From Ophiura sarsii (Eukaryota > Echinodermata > Ophiuroidea > Amphilepidida > Ophiuridae), in assembly GCA_035610835.1 (NCBI GenBank), contig CM069441.1, positions 82,197,848 through 82,261,847 on the forward strand: DNA of 64,000 nucleotides, given 5' to 3'. The position numbers and the translations under genes were made by a program. Below are positions 35,901 to 46,357 of the stretch, piece by piece. Numbering within the stretch: position 1 is the stretch's first letter; each line of letters opens with the position of its first letter. A model generated the notes under the pieces. The model had not been told where the DNA came from, ran no database searches, and saw only the letters and a program-made list of their open reading frames with translations.

Positions 35901-36370
35901 ATACTGATTCAGCATACTTTGCTATATCTGGGAGTAGTGTTGAAAGTCTAGTGAAACCAGAGTTTCGACAACGATTTGAAGAAGAAAAAGACAACTGGTT
36001 TCCTCGTACCGATACAGAGGAGCATAGGCGTTACGATAAACGAACTCCGGGTCTTTTTAAATTAGAATGGGAAGGCGATGGAATTGTGGCATTATGCAGC
36101 AAGACGTGGTACGGGTTTGGGTCCAAAGATAAGTTCAGTTGTAAAGGGGTAAATAGAAAGAACAACTCGATAAATCCGGAAATATATCTCCGTGTGTTAC
36201 GGGGAGAAAATATCCAATCGACAGTAAACCGAGGGTTTCGCGTAAATGACAACCGAATCCTTACTTACGAACAAGAAAAAAATGCATTCTCTTATTTTTA
36301 CCCAAAACGTAAAGTTTTGGCTGACAGTATAACCAGGGGCGTAACTACTTTTTTTGAGTGGGGGGGATGA
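32963..36370 (+). CDS. family B DNA polymerase (protein-primed type), intron-containing, 5' incomplete
   Basis: Replicative polymerase of Polinton/adintovirus type. Coding sequence is 32963-33253 joined to 33522-36370, across an intron. The first segment opens right after an AG (32961-32962), with a stop at 32959 in frame and no suitable ATG, so it is itself an internal exon or a truncated end. It contains LVRRSLAKY, then CCKCLKLWKTAKQLHRHEAIC, a C2H2-like finger. In the second segment (numbered from the GTG at 33527) I see ExoI YDFES (39-43), ExoII FNSGRYDLN (162-170), ExoIII YNNLD (292-296), motif A YDANALYL (391-398), EFNGCYFHGHPC (475-486), motif B KLMGNSSYGKT (692-702) and motif C YVQMDTDSAYF (788-798). 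All catalytic acidic residues are present and the 947-codon frame is unbroken. It ends in TGA at 36368-36370. Confidence 0.9.
33254..33521 (+). other. spliceosomal intron in the polymerase gene (268 bp, phase 1)
   Basis: The donor AAG|GTTAGT at 33253/33254 and the acceptor TCTACACAG| at 33521/33522 follow the GT-AG rule. Joining puts the finger motif in frame with the exonuclease domain: the split codon G|GT gives Gly, followed by Thr-Val-Asp. The intron is AT-rich and contains stops in all frames I checked in the forward direction. The acceptor is preceded by a short T-rich tract. Confidence 0.85.
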
Positions 36371-36728
36371 AAATTATCAGACTCAAATACGGCAGGGCTG
36401 TCAAGTTCAGAGTAATGTTCAGAGTGAGACTTTTTTAACCTCAAAATATTTTTTTACTCGCTACGCTCGTAAAACTATTGCCCGCCTATTGTAACCCAAA
36501 TAATACACTTTTTACAGCTAATGTGTACGCATGTTGGAGTTCAAGGCCTTCTTCCATGCTCCTGGATCACAGTTTTACAGTGGCCACTGATGGTGGTGTT
36601 GCCGACTTCTTCATGCATTCCTTGATTGACAGCAATTTGTGAATCGCTGTCGTCATTGTTTTCATTTTAAAATGATAAAATCCAAACTGCAATGAATGAA
36701 TTGAATGTCCCAGTGTGGTTGTGTCCAA
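36371..36728. other. right flank of the viral-type element; no gene seen
   Basis: No integrase, capsid or terminal inverted repeat matching 27.1 kb is visible after the polymerase stop. A short palindrome, TTTTAC..CGCTACG..GTAAAA, lies at about 36452-36475. The exact element boundary cannot be fixed. Confidence 0.4.
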
Positions 36729-37064
36729 CAGTGGCGTAGCCAGGTTATTCATATTGGGGGGGGGGGCGAGAAATGAAAATGAACCGACAAGATTGTTTTG
36801 AGTAAAGACACGCGCGCGTAGCGCGCGAAATTTTTTGATCTTACACCTATTTTTGGCACGATTGAGGTACATTTTGGCTCTAAACAAGCTTGTACCCACG
36901 ACTATTTCATTTAGGTGATTATTATGCGCGCGTAGCGCGCGAAATTTTTTCATATGTGTACTTTTGACCATCATAATTCCATGATTCCTCTGGTCAAATG
37001 AACCGACAGTGCCAATCTCAACCGACACGACGTCAATATTGGGGGGGGGCGATCGCCCCCCTCG

Positions 37065-37100
<36 letters not shown>

Positions 37101-37114
37101 TGGCTACGCCACTG
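36729..37114. mobile_element. hAT-type MITE with 8-bp target duplication
   Basis: Perfect 15-bp terminal inverted repeats, CAGTGGCGTAGCCAG at 36729-36743 and CTGGCTACGCCACTG at 37100-37114, flank 386 bp. Flanking 8-mers GTGTCCAA (36721-36728) and GTGTCCAG (37115-37122) match at 7 of 8 positions. CAGTG ends plus 8-bp duplications are typical of hAT transposons. The interior has a GCGCGCGTAGCGCGCGAAAT repeat (twice) and long G and C tracts. There is no transposase, so it is non-autonomous. Confidence 0.85.
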
Positions 37115-37122
37115 GTGTCCAG

Positions 37123-38204
37123 TGTGCAGTGTGTGAATCTTTACGCCCACCTATTTGTTTAAATACGTCACTTTTACAATTATTGGTTATGAAAAATCTG
37201 GGGGGGATGATTACATTAGGCATCCCCCCCAGGTAAAAATCTGGGGGGGATATATCCCCCCCATCCCCCCCTGTTGTTACGCCAGTGAATTGTATAACAA
37301 CCACCTATTTGGATATTTAGAATACTAGTAACTAGGGACAACCCGGTTAACGGTATTGCTATTGAAGATCCTTTTTATTTCAATTAATATATAGTCTCAT
37401 ATAGATTTATCGTTTATTACGTTGATGATACATATAACTATCCATTAACAAACTATAATTATCATGCTGTATTCCATTTATATATTATATTGTATAACAA
37501 TTTATATGATTATTCCTAAATAAATATTGTACATTTGTATAGTTAAGTAAATCATTTGTATACATTGTATTATAAATCAGAGTTGTGCGTTATAATGATA
37601 GAACGTTAGAAATAAAAATCAATTAAATCTGAAAAATATGCTTGAACGTCTTTACTTTTTCTGTACAACTGTAATTGATTGTGTAAATTAATTATTTTTA
37701 AAAAAAACAGAGTTTAGGAAAATCGATAGTAAAACAAATACATTTCAACGTAAACTCCATTGACCGTGAACCACCAAATCTAGGTCAAAATTGAAATATC
37801 ATTGACCTTGAACCAATCATTAAAGGTTCATTTGACCTTGAACCTTGACCCCGATGACGTCATCGGGTGCACCTGCACCTATGGGGGACCCGTCGGGTAC
37901 GTACCATACTACTTATACCTTATTTTTTCAGTAATGACAACAAAAATCTTCTTAAGAAAAAGGCATTGTCAAGCAGAAACGTCCCTGCAAACATGACAGT
38001 ATGTCATGACTATAGCATGTAAAAATAATGGATTAATATTTTCTCGCTCCCCTTCCTGAAAATACCCCTAGTCACATAGCGTTGAACCACATTTAAAAGC
38101 CTTAATGTTGTCATTGTATAAGGCTGACATTTTGGCATATTGAATTGCACGAGATCGACATCCTCTTTTCAAGGGAAAACAAAATCTCTTCGTATACAAT
38201 AGAC
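37123..38204. other. no gene seen; G/C-tract palindrome
   Basis: The palindrome TGGGGGGGATATATCCCCCC lies at about 37243-37263, next to TTGTTACGCCAGTG, which resembles a hAT end and may be another MITE fragment. The rest is AT-rich with no recognisable gene. Confidence 0.4.
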
Positions 38205-38564
38205 TCACTCAACGTTGGCATCTGACTGTAAGAAAAAACATAAAAGAAACAAATTATAGCTCCTGCTAAACCAGAAAATTCTGGATAAGTTCACACGTAT
38301 ATAACTGGTTTCAGATGACGGACAATTTTTATGTCGAAAATTGTCCCTTGGTTTTGAGGATGGCTCTATAATAAGCCCTGGTTGATGAGAAAGAATGTGT
38401 GCTCTGGTTCTGAGGAGCTTTGAAGGAAGATGTAACCAGGGGCAACTTTGCAAAATGTACCCTCTCTTTCTAACATCCTTTATATTTAAAACCATCTGTG
38501 ACATTCCTCCCCTATCAGCCACTCTGACGACGTACAGCTTCAGTTTGCCAGACACTGCATGCAC
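38205..38564 (-). other. unrecognised minus-strand ORF (119 codons)
   Basis: The translation is of mixed, non-repetitive composition (KLYVVRVADRGGMSQMVL and CPWLHLPSKLLRTRAHIL are typical stretches), unlike the surrounding artefact ORFs. It could therefore be an exon or a decayed gene. I recognise no family, see no clear splice signals and cannot exclude chance. The opposite strand is also open (38395-38676). Confidence 0.2.
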
Positions 38565-38679
38565 TAATTCACTAATCCACCCAGGGTTTTCCCTTGATGT
38601 TCTGGACTTCTATATCGTAATTATGGCAGATAATCTGACAATGATGATGTCCTCAACATTTGAAGACGAAATGTGACTC

Positions 38680-39311
38680 TTTCATGGTGAAAAATTGTTT
38701 AACATATTTGGATAGATTATCTATTTTTTGTTGTTGTTGTTGGGTTGAAACCACAATGTAATTTCATTTGTACGATATGTTCATTTTAAAATCAATTTTC
38801 GTTGATTTGTGTGTAAAATCAGTAAAAGACGATTTTCTTAATTTACCATAAGTGGCTAATTTCTCTCTGTCAACGTCAATACTGAACATGTTTATTTAAA
38901 AACAAATAAAATAGTAAACAAATATATGTACCACACAGTGTTCTTAATTTCCCAGTAAAATAAGATGGCCGGTAATTTAACCAGCAATTTACCGTAAATT
39001 ACGGTAAAATTTGATAAAATATGAAAAGGTGAGGCTGATCGGTTTGTCACGGACGGAGATTTTTGCAAAACATGGGAGGAAATGGTTTATTAAAACAAAC
39101 TACTTGTACTTATTCAAATGTTTTATGTATCATGTTGAAGAGTATCTGGTAAAAGTAAAGGCAAGTATTCAATAACTGTGCATCAGGTTATAAAGCAATG
39201 TGTATTAGATATTGTTTGGCCCAGAAAACATTGTGGCGTCACTAATGGTTTAGATAGAAATGACGAAAGACTACGTGAAAGTAGAGAACCCTAGGGTAGG
39301 CCCTATATTAT
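38680..39311. other. no gene seen
   Basis: AT-rich sequence without recognisable coding, RNA or repeat structure apart from a short TTGTTGTTGTTGTTG run near 38728. Confidence 0.4.
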
Positions 39312-40588
39312 TTACACCATTGTACACATGCAGCAAGATCTTGAAATCAATTCTCTGCTGGACAGGCAACCAATGAAGCCCCCGAGCGGTTCATTTTTAC
39401 AAAAGACTAGACGCGCAGCACGATTTTGAATTTTTTGAAGGCGCTGAACATTAAACTTAAGAGAAATGCCACCTAAAAGAGAGTTGCCATAATCCAGCTG
39501 AGAGAGGACTAAAGATCTCACCGCATGTGCACAAGTATCGTGATCAATAATACGACGAATGTTCCGCAGGTGAAAATTAACTGTACGACATATGGAACTG
39601 ACCTGCAGATCCATTTTGAGAAAGGTATCAAATGTAACTCCTAAATTCCTGATGGAGGAGGAAGGGTCAATCACAGATTCACCGATTTTCAAGTTAACCT
39701 CAGACAACAAATCTACCTGCCGTGGCGAGGAAATGAGGATAAACTCAGTTTTAGTGTCATTCAGCTTGAGCTTATTTGCCAACATCCATTTCCCCACCTC
39801 ATCAATGCACATCGTTAGTCTGCTCTGCGCATCGTCGAAGTCACAAGGCACTTTCGGATAAAAAACTAACGTACATTTGGGTGTCGTAAGCATACACGTG
39901 GTAAGGAACATTAAAGCGGCGCAGGATGGCAGTCACAGGTTTGGAATACAGGGTTCAAATCGGTGGACCAGCAACTGATCCTTGAGGAACACCGTAATTC
40001 AGTGGATGAACAGATGAGTAACTATCTAAAACACAAACTCTACTAGTACGATTAGTAATATAAGCATTGAACCAGCTTAAAACACAGCCGTCGATACCGT
40101 ATTCACTGTATCGAAGGCTGCTGACATATCTAATAAAACAAGCATGACAATCTTACCTCTACCAAATTCATTTATAATGTCATTTTTTACACGAAGAAGA
40201 GCAGTTTCAGCACAGTGAGCAGCTTTGTAAGCGGATTGGAATTCATCAGTAAGATGTTGGGATGTTAGGTGCTCATTGTGTATGGAAACAGCGGGGTATT
40301 CAAGGATCTTGCCAATAGTGGGGAGGTTCGAAACTGGGCGGTAATCTTTTAGTACGTCTGGGTCAAGGGTCTGTTTTTAATCAGATGAGTCATCACTGCT
40401 TCACGGAGAACAGATGGGAACAGACCAACTCGAAAAGAATTGTTAACAACAGACATAACAAAGGGAACCATAATATCAACACACGCTTTAACCAGCCAGG
40501 TGGGCATGGGATCCAAGAAACTAGTTTTGTTTGGAATTTTAGAAATTACAAACAATTTCCTTTTAAGCATATACCCTAGTGCGATCAT
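39312..40588 (-). pseudogene. decayed LINE (CR1/jockey-like) reverse transcriptase
   Basis: The minus strand carries successive blocks of a non-LTR reverse transcriptase in different frames. First is LDPMPTWLVKACVDIMVPF (about 40520-40450). Next is HLTDEFQSAYKAAHCAETAL (about 40250-40190), then motif A DMSAAFDTV (about 40101-40132) and NYGVPQGSVAGP (about 39975-40010). The catalytic loop reads YAYDTQMY (about 39871-39895) where YADD is expected. After it come NKLKLNDTKTEFILIS, RNLGVTFD and LQKIQNRAARLVF. Frameshifts and a stop after the VPQGS block, plus the changed catalytic Asp pair, make it inactive. No endonuclease domain is seen, so it is 5' truncated. Confidence 0.85.
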
Positions 40589-40989
40589 ACCTTAGCATAC
40601 ACCCAATTGCGATCATACATTGAGCATACACCCTATTGCGATCAGACCTCAAGCAAAGTCCCTAGTGCGAGGGCGACTGTGCGAGGGAAGAATGAGTAGC
40701 GGTATGCCTGAATGCGAGACTGGATTGGTTGGTACTTGTTGGGGTCGTAAGATCTGGTAGTTGAAGGTGCCACGGGAGTGAGATATAGGTCAGGATTGAC
40801 AGCCACCAGCTGATGCCGAATTTTGCCCATGAGGAAGAGGCTGGATCTTCTACGTCTCTCTTCCAAAGAGACCCACTGTAGCTCTTCAAGCATGTCTGAA
40901 ACACTCTCACGTCGACGGTACCTGTGGAGGACGAATCGTGCAGCTCTGCGTTGGATGAGCACAACAGTATTCAAGGGGGGGGGGAGCAC
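40589..40989 (-). pseudogene. second LINE fragment, reverse transcriptase C-terminus and 3' tail
   Basis: The minus-strand ORF 40989-40642 contains VLIQRRAARFVLHRYRRRES and MLEELQWVSLEERRRRSSLF, the pattern typical of the C-terminal end of CR1/jockey-type reverse transcriptase ORFs. It is followed leftwards (about 40665-40575) by short imperfect repeats of the form GCGATCATAC..TGAGCATACACCC, resembling a LINE 3' tail. It differs from the neighbouring LINE, so it is a separate 5'-truncated insertion in the same orientation, next to or nested in the first. Confidence 0.7.
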
Positions 40990-41050
40990 TAGATAAATAA
41001 CGCAATATAGAGTAATTATTAGAACAACTATTAAGTAATTTGTTGAGTAC

Positions 41051-41330
41051 TTAAGGGTGTCATGAAGTAGTGCTGATGATTTTTTTTTAAAATTAATTTA
41101 CTTCAGAATTCAAGATGAACATTAAAAATAACCATTATTGCTTGTTTTACTCACAAAAACACAGCAAAACTTGATTAAAACAATACCAATCCTATTTATT
41201 GAATCTCTTCTTAAAAACGCCCTGTATGTATGGTTCGCATTATTTATCACGCGTGCTGCAGGGGACACTGTTTGACGTAAAATGCTGGTTACGGCTCAAC
41301 CGTCCAGCATGTTTGATTCGATGTTAGCCT
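41051..41330. mobile_element. second copy of the TTAA-end MITE
   Basis: Begins TTAAGGGTGTCATGAAGT and shares AAGATGAACATTAA, AACACAGCAAAACTTGATTA and TATTTATCACGCGTGC-type blocks with 875-1278. The right end is diverged or lost. Confidence 0.5.
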
Positions 41331-41985
41331 TTGCTGTGCTCGTTCACACCGACGAGCAAGACAAAGCTAAATGCCGAGTTCTTAATGCATGTAATCAAGC
41401 GCAAATAAACAAACCACTCTTTTATTCTATTCTATCTTTTATATATTTTTCATCGTCATAAATGTCATGACAAAATATTATTATGTAAATCAAAATGATC
41501 ACCATGTGTTGATTACGGCTTGTCCGTTGCTGTCTGGGGTTATTTATTATTGTTTGTTGATCAAGAAAATGTTATTGTTGTACACTTAGCCCAGTGTCGA
41601 GATAATCCAATATCTGTAATAATACAGTAGGATTATATTGGTAACGTTATAGACCCGCTTGCGATAACTACAGGCTCTCATCAGGCCACATTTAAACACC
41701 AAGTTCCATACATCTTTCCATGAAGTCACGTATTAAGTTCGGTACCGCTGGGGATTAATGTTGAATGGCTAGCAATCTGCCTGCAAACTAAATCGCATAT
41801 GAATTGCCTATGCCTGACGCCCGATTTAATATTCCCGGGATGGGTTTTTCTACTGCCTGTTATTACGTAATAAGGCGGGCGAATACTGTTAGTCTCATCG
41901 CGTGCCACTTAATACAATTAATAAACTACGCCGGCCGGTGAGTCACTAGATTTAGGATTCATCACCAATATCTCAAATTCATCGT
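41331..41985. other. no gene seen
   Basis: AT-rich, no recognised gene. The minus-strand ORF at 41726-41908 lacks recognisable features. Confidence 0.35.
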
Positions 41986-41989
41986 AACA

Positions 41990-42240
41990 ATCGACGTTTT
42001 GTTTTTGATAAACCAGGTTTATCGGCTGGTAAACCAGGTTTTTGTCTTGAAAAACCTTGCTTTTCGAATTCGAACCTGTTTTTTTGAAAAACCTGGTTTA
42101 TCGACAACCTTGCTTATCGAATTCGATAAACCTGTGTTTTGAATCGATAAACCAGGTGTATCGATTCGAATAGCAAGGTTTTTGATAAACCCGGTTTATT
42201 CGGCTAATAGACCTGTTTTTTCGATTGATAAATTAGTTTT
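41990..42240. repeat. AACCTGGTTTATCGA palindromic repeat cluster
   Basis: Short words AAACCAGGTTTATCG, AACCTTGCTTATCGAATTCG and their reverse complements are interleaved about every 20-30 bp, producing many overlapping small hairpins. The same words (AACCTTGCTTATCGAATT) reappear at 47725-47760. Confidence 0.7.
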
Positions 42241-42586
42241 TGGGTGACGAGTTAACTCGGACCCCTTAGTTTTCAAATGAAAGGTCACGTGGTCATTATT
42301 ATTGTATACACGTCTAGCCACCTTTCCTTTCATTATTATCTATTGTCTTTCTATTGTTGCATCAGCCCTTTATTTTGTAGGAAGAGGTCACCATTCTGGT
42401 TACGGTGTATGAACAGCCCGTTATCAAGCCAAGAGCCCATTATTAGACAAAGGTTTTTGATAACGTCCTCTAGCTCACATAACGTCTTCTGCCCTGTAGT
42501 GACCTCTTCCAAAAATATTGAGCAGATGATCAACAAGAAGACAATAGTAACAAAGAAAAGATAAGTGGATTACCTACGAAGAAGGG

Positions 42587-42787
42587 TTTTTTAAACTATC
42601 ACCTATTGGATAAGATTAACACTTTTGAGTAAACATCTCATAAAAGATTTTAAGTAGGCCTAGCAACAGTGAACATGATCAATAGATTTTTAAACTATCA
42701 CCTATCGGATAAGATTAACACTTCTGAGTAAACATCTCATAACATTATTTTAAGTAGGCCTAGCAACAGTGAACATGATCAATAGTT
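42587..42787. repeat. 99-bp tandem duplication
   Basis: The block TTTTTAAACTATCACCTAT...GTGAACATGATCAATAG is present twice in tandem (about 42588-42686 and 42687-42785) with only a few differences. Confidence 0.85.
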
Positions 42788-43257
42788 TTTCAATAGTTTT
42801 AAATCCTGATCCTGATCAAGTATGCATCAATGATTGAAATATAGAGACAATTATGAGTTTAAAACGGATAAATATCACACATAGTTGGCAATGGTATTTT
42901 ATTGAATTTATATCGACATGCTTGCAATGAAATTTATTTATTTTAATGATAAGGTAGGCCTTATAATAATGCAATTATTACAATTTAGATCGGGATATAC
43001 AATCAAGCCTTATTATTAATAGGATGTGCATAAATAGCACCAGAAACAAACTTTATAGTAGTGGATTTTTCATTACCAATTCTTCAATTTAGGGGGAAAA
43101 TTGAAAATGGTGTATCCAAGGAGGGCACACACTCGGGGACATTAAATGGGGACTCAAGGAAGGTTTTTTATTTGATTTTTGGAAATGTTTTGAGTGTGCT
43201 TTGAAAATGTCCAAATTTGAAAAAATCACAAACAAAAAAATACTTTTTGCAAATGTT

Positions 43258-43532
43258 TAAACTTAACATCATAAATCAAGCGATTTGGGCATTTTTGGAA
43301 AGGAAATGGATAAGAGAATCCAAATTTGGGATCAATTTCAACCAAAAATTACAACAACAAAACCTTTTTGACCCAACATTTTTTAACAAAGCTAACAAAA
43401 AAAAATTGTTGTAGAAAATGTGTGTGATTTTCTCAAAAAATGTTTGGTTAAAATTGATGCCAAATTTGGATTTTCTTATCCATTTCCTTTCCAAAAATGC
43501 CCAAATCGCTTGATTATGATGTAAAGTTTAAA
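43258..43532. mobile_element. foldback element
   Basis: The left arm (from about 43258: AACATCATAAATCAAGCGAT, GGGCATTTTTGGAAAGGAAA, CAAATTTGGGATCAATTT) is repeated inverted in the right arm to 43532 (AAATTTGGATTTTC, TTTCCTTTCCAAAAATGCCC, AATCGCTTGATTATGATG). Arms are ~110 bp around a spacer rich in AACAAAGC/GTTGTTG. ORFs on both strands share the peptide ERKWIR because of the inversion. Confidence 0.75.
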
Positions 43533-45173
43533 ATTTTTGGAAAAATCACTTTTGTGGCAATTTTTGGTCAAAATTTCAAAAAAATATTGGATTAGGTTAA
43601 AAAATGAGAACATTTTGGATTCATTCCTTTCCAAAACTGTCTACTTTTATATACATTTGAGTCAGCATTCACAAAATTCAAAAAAGTGACTTTCTTGAGT
43701 CACCCCACCCTTTAAATGGGGTGTGGACCCTCAGCATAGCCTCCGTAATACTGCTGTAACTCCTCCATTATTCATTTAAAATGGGTCCATTATGAACATG
43801 AAATTCACAATTTTGAAAAAATATATAAAAACACGGTTTTTGACCCATTTTAGGTTTTGTCAAGATAAGTGCCAACAATTTGATTTTCATGATTTTGGAG
43901 GTAAACAAATCACATTTTCAAGACGTCAATTGGGGAACCGAACAGCAAATTAGTATAAAAACAGTGGCGGCGCCAGTAACACTGTTGGTGTTGTTGGGGG
44001 AGGGTCAATCAGGGGTGGGGGTCAAACTGAAACGGGGGGCGAGAGGTTGGGCAAGAAAAAATGTTGGGGCAAAATACATTTTTGAGTTCGCGCCCGTGAA
44101 ATATCATTCATTAATGCAACAAGGCCTAAATTAACTGAATTTAAACTATTTCAAATAAATGTATGTAATTTTAATATAAAAAGTAAACATTTTCGATTGG
44201 TTGGGATCCAAATGCGTAGGGCTTGTTGGTGAGCTGACTGGGAGGGCAAAGAGGTCATGATATTATTATTTTGTTTTCCGTATAAATCTATACGCAACTG
44301 AGAAGACGCTGAAATCTAAAATATGTGTAATATAATAGAATATGATACAAAATCATAGATAACTCACATTCTCTTATAGTTTTCTTGTCAAGTCCCATGA
44401 ACATGTACTGTAAAAATAGGCATTTTCCAAGTATATCCAAACATTCAAATGCGTAGTCCTTATTATCGGCGATAGTTTACAAGACTTCATTTGATCTTGG
44501 TAATGAAGACACTCTCGGTTGCATGGATTTCGAAGATGGTATAACATTAGGAGCATCAGACGAAGAACCAATGTGATGTTATCCTGATGAAAGTTGATGG
44601 CCTACTGATACACCTGACCGATCAGTTAAAAGAACTGCAGATTATGCTAATTCCTTTATATCGACTATTAAGTTTGTGTTGTACCACATTATATAACTAA
44701 AGTAGCTCATGGGTCAAATAATCTACTTGCTTAAGCCAGAGGACAAATCGTTTTATTGAACCAATTCTAATGTTTATATAATACCTTCTACTGATAGTTT
44801 GTGTTCATCCTTGGAAGGTTCATCAGATATAGTCAACCATTGTAGATATTTAAAACGCTCACTCGTGCATTCAAGTATAACTCTTGATCAGACAAGCTTT
44901 TTTATTCCTCAACACGCTCCCTTGCACTCAGTAATATTGAATTAGTTATTGCAGTGTTTGTAACTAGTTCATGGATAGTTAACTTTAAGCTGGCTCTGAA
45001 GGTGATTGTATTATGTATAGTGCGTCATGGGTGCCTAAGCACCAGGCCAACTTTATTTGATAGCCTCTTGCAAAATTTAGCGATGTCAACATTATAACAA
45101 ACGATTCCAAGATCCATTGCCCAATTTGTATTAGGTAAATTACGAATTATCTGTATGAAAGATAAACCCCTCA
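43533..45173. other. no gene seen
   Basis: No recognisable coding region. 'ACAGTGGCGGCGCCAGTAAC' at about 43965-43984 resembles a hAT-like element end followed by a G-rich stretch, but no matching second end was found. Confidence 0.35.
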
Positions 45174-45291
45174 TAGCAGACCATCAGCAATAATAATGGT
45201 CGCCGGCGCGCCCCTTTTGCAGTCTCGGCCTGCGGCCTCGCCTGCAAAAGAGGCTAGCCGGGCGCCCATTATTATTGCTGATGGTCTGCTA
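45174..45291. mobile_element. long near-perfect hairpin (foldback/MITE)
   Basis: 118 bp. TAGCAGACCATCAGCAATAA... on the left and its complement ...TTATTGCTGATGGTCTGCTA on the right give ~26 perfect outer base pairs. These are followed by GC-rich GGCGCGCC/GGGCGCCC and an inner stem CTTTTGCAG..CTGCAAAAG around CGGCCTGCGGCCTCG. It would form a cruciform or a long RNA hairpin. No target duplication is evident. Confidence 0.85.
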
Positions 45292-45579
45292 TTCGTCCTT
45301 TATCTAATACTTAAATTAGCTAGTGGTGACGTTAAACGTTACAATTATTGTATTTACTAAATAATGTAAATTGTATTATACATAAAGGAAGAAGTATTGA
45401 TAGGAAAACGAACCTTACCTGTGGTTTCAGGCAATTTGAGGTCTTTAACCCTAACGCTACTACGTCTCACAGTCACCTCACAGCCAGCACCACGTGGCTT
45501 GCGCGCGCACAAGTTCTATCTCCTGTAGCACTAAACTACGGGTATATATGGTCTCCGATTTCTTAGCCTGTGAAGCCCT

Positions 45580-45651
45580 CCCCCCGTGGCTGAGTGTTAG
45601 TATATCTCGCCTGTCACGCGGCCGACCCGGGTTCAACTCCCGGCGCCGGCG
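45580..45651 (+). tRNA. tRNA-Asp-like sequence (anticodon GTC), degenerate
   Basis: An A-box-like TGGCTGAGTGTTAG and a B-box GGTTCAACTCC lie at tRNA-like spacing, with anticodon arm CTCGCCTGTCACGCGGC giving GTC and a T-stem CCGGG/CCCGG that pairs. The acceptor stem (CCCCCCG against CGCCGGC) pairs poorly, so it is a tRNA pseudogene or the head of a tRNA-derived SINE and not a working tRNA. Confidence 0.5.
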
Positions 45652-46357
45652 GACATAATTGTTCCCATTTTTTATTTAACCCCCTCCCCCTGTTCTTCGT
45701 TCCATCCCCACTGCCACGTTCTAGGGTTAGGGTTAATACAGTCGGCAGTAGTGTTTGGTATAAAATGCGAAAATATCGCCAAATTCAGATTTTCGATGCG
45801 AAATTAGTATTTTAATGATATTTTATATTAAATGTGTCTATTACCGTAGATAAAATGGTGCTTTAATGAACAATGTCTAGTTTAAATATCACATTTTAAT
45901 TTTCGATTTAGCAGTATCCGAAACAATCTCAACGGATGTATACCGTTGTAACATCTGCGATTGTGAACATGATACTGTGGTGTAATATTACATTTGTACT
46001 TTTTTATGTTCCATTATATTGTTTACTTACAATATCATTAGTTTGTTTATTAACGAGAATCTTTTTATCTTATAATATTGTTTACAATTTTTATCCAATG
46101 AATATAAATAATCACGATTTTTTTTTGATTCGGCTCATGTTGTTATGTTCGTTCGTCTGGCTGTTTGTGATGTTTATTTTTACAAAACGATTGACTACAA
46201 ATTATCCATCAAAACCTACCCTTTATGCAATACAAAACAAAAACGGCCTATATTGGTGCAGTATTATTGAATCAAAATATTAAGGAATGCTTTTCTACTA
46301 AAAGATTCGTATTGTGTAGTATGTATGATCAATCTTGATTAAACACGGTCTTCTAAA
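45652..46357. other. no recognised gene
   Basis: AT-rich. The ORF at 45936-46283 is hydrophobic (Phe/Leu/Ile-rich), as AT-rich DNA tends to encode. I see no family signature and do not call it a gene. Confidence 0.35.

Noticed and set aside
27112..36370. Complete, autonomous Polinton
   Set aside because: I found no integrase, no full capsid genes and no matching terminal inverted repeats at 27.1 kb and 36.4 kb.
37009..37236. Poly-proline ORF
   Set aside because: Caused by the C tract inside the hAT MITE.
45580..45651. Functional tRNA-Asp gene
   Set aside because: A and B boxes and anticodon are present but the acceptor stem does not pair, so a pseudogene or SINE head is more likely.
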